The notes beneath the pieces were generated by a model. It had not been told where the DNA came from, did not search any database, and worked only from the letters and a program-made list of their open reading frames with translations. From Candidatus Hydrogenedentota bacterium (lineage in GTDB: Bacteria; Hydrogenedentota; Hydrogenedentia; Hydrogenedentales; SLHB01), in assembly GCA_013359265.1 (NCBI GenBank), contig JABWCD010000006.1:265526-329525 (forward strand): a stretch of DNA of 64,000 nt. The letters run 5' to 3'. Both the position numbers and the translations under genes were made by a program. Numbering within the stretch: position 1 is the stretch's first letter; each line of letters begins with the position of its first letter. This document shows, piece after piece, positions 1 through 9,612 of this stretch.

Positions 1-102
1 GCAAAGGATTTCAAGCGCGCGGACGAAATTCGGGACCAATTGCTCTCGTCCGGATGGGTGTTGGAAGATACGCCCGACGGGCCGCGCGTCAAAAAGGCCT
101 AG
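1..102 (+). CDS. cysS: Cysteinyl-tRNA synthetase, C-terminal end (partial)
   Basis: Reading frame 1 is open from the window edge and gives 33 residues before TAG. The end has the form [13 protein letters not shown]...[11 protein letters not shown], which is the characteristic last helix and strand of bacterial CysRS. CysRS charges tRNA-Cys in the cytoplasm. Everything upstream, including the catalytic core, lies outside the window, so the identification rests only on this tail motif. The next gene is convergent, ending 15 bp away. Confidence 0.8.
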   Translation, partial: AKDFKRADEIRDQLLSSGWVLEDTPDGPRVKKA

Positions 103-117
103 CCCCAAAACGGCGCG

Positions 118-1086
118 CTAAACCGGGTCCCCGGGTTTCCACTCGAAGATGCGTTCGGGGTGCTGGAAATACCCGTTCATCACGCGCTCGAAATCGAAGA
201 TGTGGCCGCCGTCCATCGCGCGATGGTCGAACGTCACGCAAATCGTCATTACGTGCCGTGGGACAATTTCGCCATTGACGACGCGCGGCATCAGGCGCGT
301 CAGCCCGACGCCCCACATGAACACGTGCGGGGACGGAATTACGGTCACGGTTTGCCAGCCGTCGATCGACATGCCGATATTCGCGATGGTAATCGTTGAA
401 CCGATGACGTCTTTCGGTTGGAGCCTTTCCTCTTCCGGCGTGTTTTTCACTTCTTCGTCAATGGGCGCGGGCCACAACATCGATTTCAGCCAGAGCCACA
501 TCATCGGCAGTCCCGAAAGGTCCAATTCGCGCACGGCGGTGCTCAACAGTTCGGCGGCGATCTGACGGTACAGTTGGTTCATGTCGGTGCGGCGGGCTTT
601 GCGGGTCAACGTCCGCATTTCGTTTGCCACGTCAATCAGCGTGCGCTTGTGCGGGTTCCGAATCACCGGCCCCATCACGCCGCGCTTGGTATGCACGGTA
701 AACAGCGGGACGATGTCTTCCATCTCGTGGAAACGTCCGCCGTCGCGGATCGGCGTCCACTCGAGGTAGCCGTTGATGATCGGGAAGTGATGCGTGACGT
801 GCGCGATGGTCTTGAGATAGAAAGCGGAAAGGTTCTTGTGTACCGCCATCTTGGTGATTTGTTCCGGGGTCAGCTTGCCGCCGCTCGATTTTATTTCCCG
901 GATAACGCGTTCCCCGTACTCGATGACGGGGGTAACGTCGAACTCGACGTTCCCAGCGGCGTGGGGGATTTCCCGTGCCGACTTGGATAACAGAAATGCG
1001 ACACATTGGCGCACGAAAGACAGTTTGTGGGTCTTGCGCACCTTGAGGTTCTCGTGCGCCCAACGAATTTGAAAGTCGCGAAACAT
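118..1086 (-). CDS. Stand-alone 2-oxoacid dehydrogenase E2-type acyltransferase domain protein
   Basis: About 322 residues from ATG at 1086. The C-terminal half carries the E2/CAT-fold acyltransferase signature: a TITIANIG strand and the active-site HRAMDGG motif (HxxxDG, the catalytic His and Asp) near the end. No N-terminal lipoyl domain or E3-binding domain is present; the protein starts directly in the core. It probably moves an acyl group between CoA and an unknown acceptor in the cytoplasm, either alone or with a lipoyl protein made elsewhere. The frame stays open upstream to 1353, but that segment is low-complexity and runs toward the divergent gene, so the internal ATG (MFRDFQ) was preferred. 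No strong ribosome-binding site is visible, so the start is uncertain. No E1 or E3 gene is adjacent. Confidence 0.7.
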   Translation of the reverse strand: MFRDFQIRWAHENLKVRKTHKLSFVRQCVAFLLSKSAREIPHAAGNVEFDVTPVIEYGERVIREIKSSGGKLTPEQITKMAVHKNLSAFYLKTIAHVTHHFPIINGYLEWTPIRDGGRFHEMEDIVPLFTVHTKRGVMGPVIRNPHKRTLIDVANEMRTLTRKARRTDMNQLYRQIAAELLSTAVRELDLSGLPMMWLWLKSMLWPAPIDEEVKNTPEEERLQPKDVIGSTITIANIGMSIDGWQTVTVIPSPHVFMWGVGLTRLMPRVVNGEIVPRHVMTICVTFDHRAMDGGHIFDFERVMNGYFQHPERIFEWKPGDPV

Positions 1087-1370
1087 TGAAAACGTGCGAT
1101 GCCCGGGTTCAATCCAGCCACACCACGCTGGCGCGTGGAGCACCCACTCTAGTCCGCAGGTTTTGACCTGCTCTGCGGATGAAAGGTTTCGCCATAATCC
1201 CCCCGCGTTCCCGCGTCCATTGCACCGCCCAAGGTGGAGAGCCGATACAATAGGGGACGAGGACCGCCGTGTCAATTTCGCGGCATCCCGTCGATGCCTT
1301 GAAGGCGGATCAATGTGCGCGGTACAGTATCGATGCTGGCTTCGGTGTAACAAAACATGGGGATTCCGTC

Positions 1371-2474
1371 ATGAAGTACTTCTCGCGCATGGCGCTCGAG
1401 GGCGCCGTGATTGTCGCGTTGCTCGCCGCATTTCCGTTGCCAGCGAACGCGGTGGGGCCCGAGGACATCGTCGGCACGTGGAAAATGGTGACCAATGTCA
1501 ACGGCCGCGATCTCGAATCGGACGTGGTATTCGAATTGAAGGACGGGGCGCTGGTCGGCGTGGCGCGGTCGCAGGGAGGCGGACGTGGTCAAGGCGGTGG
1601 CGGCGGGCGCGGCCCGGGGGCGCGCGAACTGCTGGATGTCCAGCTCGAAGGCGACACGCTGAGTTGGGGAATCATCATGCGCCAGGCCGGAAACACGCCA
1701 CTGCGCACCACAGTAAAGGTGACCGGCGAATCGTTCGAGGGCTCTATCACCATCCCGTTTGGCGAAGGAAAAGTGACCGGTAAGAAGTGGACCGCCGAGG
1801 CCGAGCGGCAATTGACCGAGACCATCAAGGCAATGCTCGGCGATTGGGACATTATTACGACGTACGAAGGGCAAGACACCGAGTCCACCATGCGATTGTT
1901 CCTGGATGAGGAGCAGGATCTGCGATTGGCGATTCTCATGCCGGGCGCCACCCTCGACGTGCGCCGCGTTCGGTTCGACGGGACAAACCTCTCGTTCTCG
2001 ACCAATATGCCGTTTATCGGGGGCGAACCCGTGCGCGGGCAGATGAAGATAGCTGACCTAAAGTGCGAAGGGGTCATCTCCTCGCCGCTAGGAGATATTC
2101 CGATCCGTGGCGAGTTGATCGATACGGCAAAGCTGGTGCTCGCACCGTACGACGATCCAAAGCCGATACTGGGAGCTTGGGACGTCACGGCCAGCGTGCG
2201 CGGCGAAGAAAGCAAAGTAAAGCTCGCGATCGAACCGGACGGCGAACGCCTGAAGGGTATCGTGGAAACGTCCGACGGGAAGTTCGAGTCGAGCGAAGTA
2301 GATTACAGGAAAGTTGGAGATTCGATGGGCCGCCTGCGCTTGAGCATTGTCATTCCCAGTCTCGGCGAGAAGCCACAGACGTTCGAGCTAATCTTCAGCG
2401 GCGACGGGTTCGAGGGCGAGGAAATCCACTCGAACGGCGAGATATACTTCGAGGGCACTCGAGCCGCGGGCTAG
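1371..2474 (+). CDS. Secreted protein with three tandem lipocalin-like beta domains
   Basis: 367 residues. The ATG at 1371 was chosen because it begins a clear Sec signal peptide (MKYFSR, a hydrophobic core, then ANA). The mature protein contains three similar blocks, each opening with G-x-W-x-(M/I/V)-x-T: GTWKMVTNV, GDWDIITTY and GAWDVTASV, about 100-130 residues apart. Each continues as alternating beta strands that end in an F(E/D)G-type turn. The first block is interrupted by a Gly/Arg-rich loop (residues about 70-85). The pattern suggests three small beta-barrel domains on an exported or periplasmic protein. I do not recognise a family with a known function, and the neighbours give no clue. 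Confidence 0.65.
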   Translation: MKYFSRMALEGAVIVALLAAFPLPANAVGPEDIVGTWKMVTNVNGRDLESDVVFELKDGALVGVARSQGGGRGQGGGGGRGPGARELLDVQLEGDTLSWGIIMRQAGNTPLRTTVKVTGESFEGSITIPFGEGKVTGKKWTAEAERQLTETIKAMLGDWDIITTYEGQDTESTMRLFLDEEQDLRLAILMPGATLDVRRVRFDGTNLSFSTNMPFIGGEPVRGQMKIADLKCEGVISSPLGDIPIRGELIDTAKLVLAPYDDPKPILGAWDVTASVRGEESKVKLAIEPDGERLKGIVETSDGKFESSEVDYRKVGDSMGRLRLSIVIPSLGEKPQTFELIFSGDGFEGEEIHSNGEIYFEGTRAAG

Positions 2475-2493
2475 CAGCCCGTGGCAAAAATCC

Positions 2494-2580
2494 TGTAGCG
2501 CCCGGTCTCCGCGCCGGGCGAATCGCGGAGAGGCCAAGTTCGGCCCAAATTCGCGCCCGCCACAGAGAGCGGGACGCTAC
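2494..2580. repeat. Palindromic intergenic repeat (GTAGCG...CGCTAC)
   Basis: The interval begins GTAGCGCCCGGTCTCC and ends in an imperfect reverse complement (GAGCGGGACGCTAC), so it can fold into a long stem. The left arm recurs at about 21394-21421, after the LptD-like gene. Both copies lie directly 3 prime of a plus-strand gene. There is no T-run typical of an intrinsic terminator. Confidence 0.6.
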
Positions 2581-2638
2581 AAATTGCGGTATTTGGACTG
2601 TTGCCACGCGCTGCTAGCGGATTCGCACACTGCTATCG

Positions 2639-4837
2639 TTACTCGACCACCGCATAGAACGTACGTGTGGTCGAGTGTTTTTTCTTGTCCTGCACGGTCA
2701 AAGTAACCGGATAACGCCCCGGCGAGTTAAACGTGTGCTCCGCGCGCAACTCTTTCGACTTCGCGCCGTCGCCGAAATCCCAAAACGTTTTCGTGAGCGA
2801 AAATGTCGGATCGTAGGGCACGGCCAAGCCGGCAACGTACGGCGGCTCGACCGTCACCGGCAACATACCCGCGGGCGCGCGGACAATATCGAGCACGCTA
2901 AACGTGGCGGGCGTTCCCGCCGTCGCCTTGATTTCGTACAGCATCGGCAGCACACCGACCGGCGCCTGCCCGACCAACACGTCCGCGACCGCCCGCATGC
3001 TGATCTCCGTTTGTTCCGGTTTGCAGTACGACAATACGATCGCCTCGGCGCCGCTGAGTTTTGGCAACGTGTCGGGATATCCCAGCAACACGACGACAAC
3101 CGCAATGCCGCGCCCCTGCAGCGCGGAAATCAATCGCGTCTGGCTGCTCACGCGCATGTTTGGTGTAAGCACCACGACTACCGTGCGCATGCCCATGATG
3201 TGCTTCGTAATTCGATCGATCTCGAAGTCGAATATTTCGCCACCGTGCTTGGCTGTGGCGATTTCCTGGCTCGACACATGTTTCAGGTATTTCTCGAGTG
3301 CGGCCTTGAGCGCATCGACGCCCGCCACGCCCGTGACGCCGACGGGCATGGATTTGGCCTTGTTCAGCGGGAGAACATTGTTCCGATTTTGCACGAGCGT
3401 TATCGAACGCCGCTCCAGTTCGTACACTTCGTCGGGGTAGTCGCGCTTCTTTGACAGCGCTTCGGCCTCCTTCACGACGGGCATTGGCCGGCCTGCGAGG
3501 TTTTCGTCTTGCTTGAGTCGCATGACACGGCCAAGCGCCGCATCCACGGTCTCCTGCGGTATCCGGCGGTCCGCAATGGCTGCCGCAATAACGTCCACGG
3601 TGCGCATCACGCGGCGGCCCGCCTGGTTCCACAGCAGCATATCCGCGCCTGCGGCGAGCGCCGTTTCAGCGGCGACCGACGGATCGTATTTCAACGCGAT
3701 TTCCTGCGCATCCATCGGGCCGGCGACAATGACACCTTCGAACCCCAGCCGCTCGCGTAGCAAATCGCGCATCACCACCGCCGACATGCTCGCGGGCACG
3801 TCGTCGCCGCCGAGCGTCGGCACGAGAATGTTGCCGACGTGGATGATAGACGTCCCTTGTTCAATCGCCCGTTTGTACGGAAGCAGGTCTTGCGCGTCCA
3901 ATTGCGCGGAAGGCGTCAGCAACACCGGCGGGCCTTGGCCCTGTTTGTTGGCGCCGCCGCCTGGAAAACCCATTGGCAGCGCGAGAATGCCATTGTCCTC
4001 GAGCGTCTTCAGAATCGCGGTCCCACTTTCCGCGACGAACCGCGGATCGCTCCCCAGACATTCGAGCGAACCCTTGATCTCGGGAAGCGACGGCGCAAGC
4101 GTGAGCGCGGGACCGAGATGGAAATTGAATCCCATCGCCTTGAGGTGCCCCGCCACCAACACCGAAAGACGTTGCGTCACGTCCGGGTCGTTCGCCGCCG
4201 CGACCGCCATCAGCGTCGGCATGGGCACGAACGTGGTCGGCATGAGGTCGTTGGTTGGCTTGGGCAGGCTGTAGAGATTGGTGCCGATCAACAGCGGAAT
4301 TCCCGTCGCCGCTTCGAGTGGCATGCCGCGCAACCGCGTGATGTAGTCCACCGCGGTCACCGGCTTGAGTACGCGCGGAATGATCACACCGCCGGGCGTG
4401 TACCGCAGCAGAAAATCCCGATCGCTCGAGTTCGGACCCGGCGACCCCTCCAACGTGACGAGCATCAATTGCGCCAGGCGCTCGCGTACGTCTAGCGCCT
4501 GCAGGCGGTCCACCAACGACCGCTCGGCGCCAGCCTCATCCGTCTTCGTTTCGTCCGCGGGCTTCTCCTTCGCCGCCTCTTTCGGCGCCAGCCCGATATT
4601 GGGTTGTTGCGCGTCCGCGCACGGCGCCGCGCCGCATACGGCGAGCAAAAACGACGCAGCGTAGAACGTGGCGAGGAATTTCGGATTTCGGATTTCGGAT
4701 TTTGGATTGACTCGATGCCGTTCGTCATCGGCCTTGACGTACTTCGCCGCATTGCGAACAGCAACTTCGGCCTCGCGCCACGACGCGCGGAAGCACGCCA
4801 AAATCCAAAATCCAAAATCCAAAATCCAGAATCTCAC
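2639..4837 (-). CDS. Exported GH3-family protein with C-terminal PKD domain, catalytic residues degenerate
   Basis: 732 residues from a GTG whose last two bases are the start of the uvrB stop (GTGA overlap), so translation may be coupled to uvrB. Residues about 110-450 follow the NagZ/GH3 (beta/alpha)8 fold: a FNFHLGP strand, a GFPGGG loop, [16 protein letters not shown], and an AGADMLL helix. The usual Lys-His of KHFPGHG is Met289-Gly290, and the usual nucleophile Asp after GF(D/E)GVI is Gly373, so hydrolase activity is doubtful. Residues about 450-640 resemble the GH3 C-terminal sandwich. Residues about 660-732 are a PKD domain (WDFGDG, then HTF, then YPVTLTV). The first 55 residues are encoded by the ATCCAAA repeat and precede a signal-peptide-like segment ([16 protein letters not shown]). 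The true start could be a rare codon nearer that segment. Confidence 0.7.
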   Translation of the reverse strand: MRFWILDFGFWILACFRASWREAEVAVRNAAKYVKADDERHRVNPKSEIRNPKFLATFYAASFLLAVCGAAPCADAQQPNIGLAPKEAAKEKPADETKTDEAGAERSLVDRLQALDVRERLAQLMLVTLEGSPGPNSSDRDFLLRYTPGGVIIPRVLKPVTAVDYITRLRGMPLEAATGIPLLIGTNLYSLPKPTNDLMPTTFVPMPTLMAVAAANDPDVTQRLSVLVAGHLKAMGFNFHLGPALTLAPSLPEIKGSLECLGSDPRFVAESGTAILKTLEDNGILALPMGFPGGGANKQGQGPPVLLTPSAQLDAQDLLPYKRAIEQGTSIIHVGNILVPTLGGDDVPASMSAVVMRDLLRERLGFEGVIVAGPMDAQEIALKYDPSVAAETALAAGADMLLWNQAGRRVMRTVDVIAAAIADRRIPQETVDAALGRVMRLKQDENLAGRPMPVVKEAEALSKKRDYPDEVYELERRSITLVQNRNNVLPLNKAKSMPVGVTGVAGVDALKAALEKYLKHVSSQEIATAKHGGEIFDFEIDRITKHIMGMRTVVVVLTPNMRVSSQTRLISALQGRGIAVVVVLLGYPDTLPKLSGAEAIVLSYCKPEQTEISMRAVADVLVGQAPVGVLPMLYEIKATAGTPATFSVLDIVRAPAGMLPVTVEPPYVAGLAVPYDPTFSLTKTFWDFGDGAKSKELRAEHTFNSPGRYPVTLTVQDKKKHSTTRTFYAVVE
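4677..4833. repeat. Short-period ATCCAAA / TTTCGGA simple repeats
   Basis: Two clusters, about 4677-4715 (TTTCGGA and TTTTGGA units) and 4798-4833 (CCAAAAT units), flank a 70-bp spacer. Similar short-period runs recur at 24017-24052, 35701-35732 and more weakly near 56585. In one frame they encode [12 protein letters not shown] peptides. Here they fall inside the annotated 5 prime end of the GH3-like gene. Confidence 0.7.
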
Positions 4838-6861
4838 AGTCCCTCTTCGATCTGCCTGCGTTCGAGCGCCAACAGGCGGTCACGGTATTCGACGGCCTTC
4901 TCGAACTCCATCCGGTCGGCCGCCTCTTTCATTTTGCGCTTCAGCTCTTGAATGGTCTTCTTCAAATTAAACGACGGAAGGTACAGGTCCTGCTCCTCCG
5001 CCGCTTTTGACACGGTCACGTAGTCGCGTTCGTGGATGCTGCCGAGAATGTCCGCGATCGCCTTTTGCACCGTACGGGGCGTGATAGCATGCCGCTTGTT
5101 GTACGCAAGCTGCTTCACGCGGCGGCGGGCCATCTCGTCGAGCGCGCGCCGCATCGATCCTGTCACAGTGTCCGCGTACATGATAACGCGCCCGTTCACA
5201 TTGCGCGCGGCGCGCCCGCACGTTTGAATCAGACTCGTTTCCGACCGCAGATAGCCTTCCTTGTCCGCGTCAAGGATCGCGACCAGTGTGACTTCGGGCA
5301 TGTCGAGACCTTCGCGCAAGAGGTTGATTCCGACGAGCACGTCGTAGTCGCCCGCGCGCAGTCCGCGGACGAGTTCGATTCGCTCCAACGTCTCGACGTC
5401 GGAATGCATGTACTTGACGCGCACGTTCAAGTCGCGCAGGTAATCCGTCAGGTCTTCCGCCATGCGCTTCGTAAGCGTTGTCACAAGTGCTCGGTCGCCG
5501 CGCTGCGCGACGTTGCGCAGTTCGTCAAGCAGATCGTCCACCTGGTTCGACGCGGGCCGCACCTCGACCTCGGGATCGATTAGGCCCGTCGGGCGCACGA
5601 CTTGCTCGACAATCAGGCCGCCGCTTCTCTCGAGCTCGTAGTCGCCCGGCGTCGCGCTGACGTAGATACATTGCCCCGCGAGATCGGCGAACTCGGCAAA
5701 CTTCAGCGGCCGGTTGTCGCGCGCGCAGGGCAGGCGAAACCCATACTCGACGAGTTTGTCCTTGCGGCTACGGTCACCCTTGAACATCGCCTCCAACTGC
5801 GGGACGGTGATGTGGCTTTCATCGATAATCACTACGAAGTCGTCGGGAAAGTAATTCAGCAATGTGTAGGGCGCCTCGCCGGGCATGCGCCCGTCGAGAT
5901 GCCGCGAATAGTTCTCGATGCCGGTGCAATAGCCGACTTCCGAGAGCATCTCCATGTCGTACCGCGTGCGCTGTGCGAGGCGCTGCGCTTCGAGCAGCCG
6001 TTTCTCGGCATTTAGTTCCTTGAGCCGTTCTTCCAACTCGAACTCGATACCTTTGATCGCGCGCTGCAACGTGTCCTGTGTCGTCGCGTAATGCGAGCCG
6101 GGATAGATGGCGATGCGGCGCAACTTGCGCTTAACTACCCCGCGCAACGGATCGATCTCGTATACTGACTCGATGTCGTCGCCGAAATACTCGATGCGCA
6201 GCGCGATCTCCGCTTCGTACGCGGGAAACACGTCCACCGTGTCGCCGCGCACACGGAAGGTCCCGCGATAAAAGTCCGTATCGTTGCGCGCGTACTGCAT
6301 CGCAATGAGGCCCGCGATGAGGTCCTCGCGCGGCATGGTGTCGCCCGGCGCGACTTCGACGCGCAGCGCGCCGTACGTTTCCGGAGAACCAATGCCGTAA
6401 ATGCACGACACGCTCGCGACGATCAGCACGTCGCGCCGCGTCATCAGCGACCGCGTAGCGGCGTGGCGCATCTTGTCGATCTCGTCATTGATCGACGATT
6501 CCTTTTCGATGTAGGTGTCGGTCGTGGGCACGTACGCCTCGGGCTGGTAATAGTCGTAGTAACTCACAAAATACTCGACGGCGTTTTCGGGAAAGAGCTG
6601 CTTGAACTCGCTGTAAAGTTGCGCGGCGAGTATCTTGTTCGGCGCGATGACCAGCGCGGGCCGGTTCACCCGAGCGACGACGTTCGCAACCGTGAACGTC
6701 TTGCCGGAACCGGTCACGCCGAGCAGGACCTGGTGACGCAAGCCTTCCTTGAGGCCGCGCACCAACTCTTCGATCGCCTGCGGCTGGTCGCCCTCCGGGT
6801 TGAAATCACTGGTGAGCTGGAAGCGCGATGACGCTTCCACGGTAGCGTTTCGCCGCGTCAT
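4834..6861 (-). CDS. uvrB: UvrABC system protein B (excinuclease helicase subunit)
   Basis: 675 residues, the normal UvrB length. UvrB is the damage-verifying helicase-like subunit of nucleotide excision repair and works with UvrA and UvrC in the cytoplasm. Walker A GVTGSGKT is at residues 48-55, the damage-probing beta-hairpin has [12 protein letters not shown], motif II is DESH, and helicase motifs V and VI are conserved ([13 protein letters not shown] and QTCGRAARN). The C-terminal UVR coiled-coil motif ([18 protein letters not shown]) contacts UvrC. The ATG overlaps the relA stop (ATGA), and the stop overlaps the GTG of the GH3-like gene. This is a compact three-gene operon with likely translational coupling. 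No uvrA or uvrC lies in the window. Confidence 0.98.
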   Translation of the reverse strand: MTRRNATVEASSRFQLTSDFNPEGDQPQAIEELVRGLKEGLRHQVLLGVTGSGKTFTVANVVARVNRPALVIAPNKILAAQLYSEFKQLFPENAVEYFVSYYDYYQPEAYVPTTDTYIEKESSINDEIDKMRHAATRSLMTRRDVLIVASVSCIYGIGSPETYGALRVEVAPGDTMPREDLIAGLIAMQYARNDTDFYRGTFRVRGDTVDVFPAYEAEIALRIEYFGDDIESVYEIDPLRGVVKRKLRRIAIYPGSHYATTQDTLQRAIKGIEFELEERLKELNAEKRLLEAQRLAQRTRYDMEMLSEVGYCTGIENYSRHLDGRMPGEAPYTLLNYFPDDFVVIIDESHITVPQLEAMFKGDRSRKDKLVEYGFRLPCARDNRPLKFAEFADLAGQCIYVSATPGDYELERSGGLIVEQVVRPTGLIDPEVEVRPASNQVDDLLDELRNVAQRGDRALVTTLTKRMAEDLTDYLRDLNVRVKYMHSDVETLERIELVRGLRAGDYDVLVGINLLREGLDMPEVTLVAILDADKEGYLRSETSLIQTCGRAARNVNGRVIMYADTVTGSMRRALDEMARRRVKQLAYNKRHAITPRTVQKAIADILGSIHERDYVTVSKAAEEQDLYLPSFNLKKTIQELKRKMKEAADRMEFEKAVEYRDRLLALERRQIEEGL

Positions 6862-8864
6862 GACACCTTCATGAGGGTGAAGGCGGACATCGGCACACTC
6901 TGGACTTCGACGACCCCAGGCACCTGGCGCAGCGTAGCGGCCACGCGCGCGACACTATCGCGGTCCGGCGCCTCGAACACAAACTCGAACAGACTCTTGC
7001 CGTTGTCGCCGGGATGGAACTGCGCGCGCGTGATGCTGATATTCATCGGGCGAATGGCGTTGGTGATATCGGCGAGCATGTTGGGTCGTTGCCCCGTGGT
7101 GACGCGCATCCCGATCTCGATGTGGTCGTCTCCCGCCCACGACGCCGCGATAATGCGCGACGAATCGCGCTTGGTCTTCGCGAAGTTCGGGCAGTCCGCG
7201 CGGTGAATCGTGATTCCCGGCGTTTTCGTCGCGTAGCCGATCACGGCGTGGCCCGGCATCGGCGTGCAGCACTTTGCGAACTGCACCTGAATGCCCTTGT
7301 TGCCGTCGACGCGAATGAGCTTCTCGCGGGTCGCGTCGTCGACGTGCTTGACCTTTGGCCGCGATTCCGGCAATACGCGGACTACGTCGCGCCGCAATTG
7401 CGCTTCGAGCGGTTCGAGTTCGCCGAGTTCGCGCAGCTTCTGCCGGATGCGCGTCCGCGCCTTGCCGGTCACGACAACATCCAGCCAGTCGAGGTGCGGC
7501 GTCTGCGAGCGTGATGTCAAAATCTCGACGACGTCGCCGGTCTGCAGGTTGTACCGCAACGGCACGAGCTTACCGTTCACACGCGCGCCAATGCAGTGGT
7601 GCCCGATATCCGAGTGCACGTGGTACGCGAAGTCGAGTGGCGTCGCGCCTTCCGCCAGTTCCTTCACTTCGCCCTTCGGCGTGAACACATAGATGTCGGG
7701 CCTGCCTACGTCGCGGCGTATCGTGTCGATGACTTCGTCGGGCCCGTGGACGTCCTGCAGCCATTCGTACATCTGCCGCAGCCAGCGCAATTGCCCATCG
7801 AATTTCGGGTCGGTCTTTCCGTCCTTGTAGACCCAGTGCGCCGCGATGCCTTCGCGCGCGACACGGTCCATGTCCTCCGTGCGAATCTGGATTTCGAGCG
7901 GCAACCCGTTCTCGCGCATGACGACCGTGTGAATAGACTGGTACATGTTCGCCTTCGGCATGGCGATGTAGTCTTTGAACCGGCCCGGTACGGGCGGCCA
8001 TTGGTGTACAACCCCGAGCGCGTTGTAACACCCCGAGACCGTCTGCGTGATGATGCGCACGGCAAGGATGTCCATCACTTCGTCAAAGTGCTTGTTCTGT
8101 TGCAGCATCTTGCGGTAGATACTGTAGAGGTGCTTCGGCCGGCCAATTACGCGCGCGCTGATTTCCGCCTCCGCCAGCCTCGCTTCGAGATACGCGATCG
8201 TCTCTTTGAGCCACGCCTCGCGCTCGTGCCGTTTCATGGCCACGTGCGCGGCGATGTGCTTGTATTCCGTCGGGTTCAGGTGGTGGAACGCGTGGTCCTC
8301 CAGTTCCCACTTCCATGCCGCGATACCGAGACGGTGCGCAAGCGGCGCATAGATGTCGAACGTCTCGCGGCAGATGCGTTCGACGCGCTTCTTATCGCGC
8401 AGATACGCTATCGTGCGCATGTTGTGCAGCCGGTCCGCAAGCTTGATGAGAATGACGCGCACGTCCTTCGCCGTCGCGACCAACATCTTGCGCAGGTTCT
8501 CCGCCTGCTTCTCCATCTGCGTCGGCTGCGACTCGGTCCATTTCATCGACTTGATCTTGCTGACCCCGTCGACCAGCGCGGCGATTTCCTCGCCGAATTC
8601 GCGGACCAGTTCCGTGCGCGACACGCGCGTGTCTTCGAGCACGTCATGCAACAGTCCCGCCGCAACGGTGACCGGGTCCAGATTGAGGTTGGCGAGAATC
8701 CGCGCCACCTCGAGCGGGTGGGAAATGTACGGTTCGCCGGAATCGCGCTCCATGCCCAAATGCGCATCATTCGCCACGCGATACGCCTTGCGCACAATAT
8801 CCAGGTCCGCGCCCGGCATGTGCTTGCGCATGTGCTTCAAGAGTCTTGCAAACTGCTCGCGCAT
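6858..8864 (-). CDS. Bifunctional (p)ppGpp synthetase/hydrolase, RelA/SpoT family
   Basis: 668 residues. The enzyme makes and degrades (p)ppGpp and controls the stringent response. The N-terminal HD hydrolase domain is intact (H50, then HDVLEDT with H73-D74 and E77-D78), which argues for a bifunctional Rel/SpoT type rather than a RelA-only synthetase. The synthetase domain has [10 protein letters not shown], the YQSIHT loop and EIQIRT. These are followed by a TGS domain ([11 protein letters not shown]...GATPLDFAY), the Cys-containing RIS/zinc-finger segment ([18 protein letters not shown]), and a C-terminal ACT domain. It is somewhat shorter than the usual 700-750 residues. It is first in the operon with uvrB. 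Confidence 0.95.
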   Translation of the reverse strand: MREQFARLLKHMRKHMPGADLDIVRKAYRVANDAHLGMERDSGEPYISHPLEVARILANLNLDPVTVAAGLLHDVLEDTRVSRTELVREFGEEIAALVDGVSKIKSMKWTESQPTQMEKQAENLRKMLVATAKDVRVILIKLADRLHNMRTIAYLRDKKRVERICRETFDIYAPLAHRLGIAAWKWELEDHAFHHLNPTEYKHIAAHVAMKRHEREAWLKETIAYLEARLAEAEISARVIGRPKHLYSIYRKMLQQNKHFDEVMDILAVRIITQTVSGCYNALGVVHQWPPVPGRFKDYIAMPKANMYQSIHTVVMRENGLPLEIQIRTEDMDRVAREGIAAHWVYKDGKTDPKFDGQLRWLRQMYEWLQDVHGPDEVIDTIRRDVGRPDIYVFTPKGEVKELAEGATPLDFAYHVHSDIGHHCIGARVNGKLVPLRYNLQTGDVVEILTSRSQTPHLDWLDVVVTGKARTRIRQKLRELGELEPLEAQLRRDVVRVLPESRPKVKHVDDATREKLIRVDGNKGIQVQFAKCCTPMPGHAVIGYATKTPGITIHRADCPNFAKTKRDSSRIIAASWAGDDHIEIGMRVTTGQRPNMLADITNAIRPMNISITRAQFHPGDNGKSLFEFVFEAPDRDSVARVAATLRQVPGVVEVQSVPMSAFTLMKVS

Positions 8865-8886
8865 GGGTCTTTACCTACTTGAAGCT

Positions 8887-8892
8887 ATTGTA
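8887..8892 (-). promoter_or_regulatory. Possible -10 element upstream of the relA-uvrB operon
   Basis: On the minus strand a TACAAT hexamer lies about 23 bp before the relA/spoT ATG. No convincing -35 is visible at 16-18 bp spacing, so this is only a candidate. Confidence 0.3.
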
Positions 8893-8980
8893 CCATTCAC
8901 GCGGACACCACAGGTATCCGCGCGGAGCACGGCAGATGCCGCGGCTAATTCCGCCGGTTACGGCCCAATGCGCAAACATT

Positions 8981-9017
8981 CTCGTGCTCGTGCTCGTAAT
9001 CGTAATCGAACACTCGT
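8981..9017. repeat. CGTGCT/CGTAAT hexamer-type simple repeat
   Basis: A run of 6-bp units (CGTGCT, CGTAAT) in the 200-bp gap between relA and the GNAT gene. The same motif, on either strand, recurs near 21756-21790, 21853, 46699-46732, 47878-47920 and 63730 onward, always between genes. Confidence 0.65.
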
Positions 9018-9066
9018 ACACCGGCTGCACGTTCGTGCCGCATGTGTCGCGGCAATTCAATTTCCC

Positions 9067-9609
9067 TCACACCGCCGCGTCGAACTCCGGCCTGTAATAG
9101 ACGACCCCGCCCAGTCGCTGTAATGCGCCCTTCTGCGATTCCATCAGCATGAACGATTCGTCCCGCACGTCCCACGGGCACCTCACGCCGAAAGTGGAGG
9201 CGCTGCAGAACCCGAACCGTGGGTAATAGTCCGCATGCCCCAACACGACTACGTACGGCGCACCCATCGCCCGCACCCGCGCCAGCCCTTCGCGCACCAG
9301 CATCGAACCAATTCCACGACGCTGATACGCCGGCGTTACCGCCAAGGGCGCCAGGCCCATACCGGCAACCGGATAGCGTGTACTGAAACTTGTTTCGGGG
9401 GCGGCAGCGTCCGATCGCAGCTCCACCGGACTGAACAGTATATGCCCAACAATCGCGTCGCCATCGACAGCCACCAGCGACACAAGCCGATCACAGTTCA
9501 CGCGCAGCGCATCGACAATGCAGCCTTCCGTCGTCTGCCCGAACGCCGCATCGTTCACCGCGCGGACCGCATCCGCATCGCCGGGTTGTTCGTCGCGAAT
9601 CGAAATCAT
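9067..9609 (-). CDS. GNAT-family N-acetyltransferase
   Basis: 180 residues covering one GNAT fold. The opening MISIRDEQPGDADAVRAV is a typical beta1-alpha1. GMGLAPLAVTPAYQRRGIGSMLV contains the acetyl-CoA pyrophosphate-binding (Q/R)xxGxG loop. YYPRFGF is typical of the YhbS-like subgroup (COG3153), which acetylates small molecules of unknown identity. It starts only 3 bp after the stop of the upstream glycoside hydrolase gene, so the two are probably co-transcribed. The substrate cannot be read from the sequence. Confidence 0.88.
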   Translation of the reverse strand: MISIRDEQPGDADAVRAVNDAAFGQTTEGCIVDALRVNCDRLVSLVAVDGDAIVGHILFSPVELRSDAAAPETSFSTRYPVAGMGLAPLAVTPAYQRRGIGSMLVREGLARVRAMGAPYVVVLGHADYYPRFGFCSASTFGVRCPWDVRDESFMLMESQKGALQRLGGVVYYRPEFDAAV

Positions 9610-9612
9610 GCG

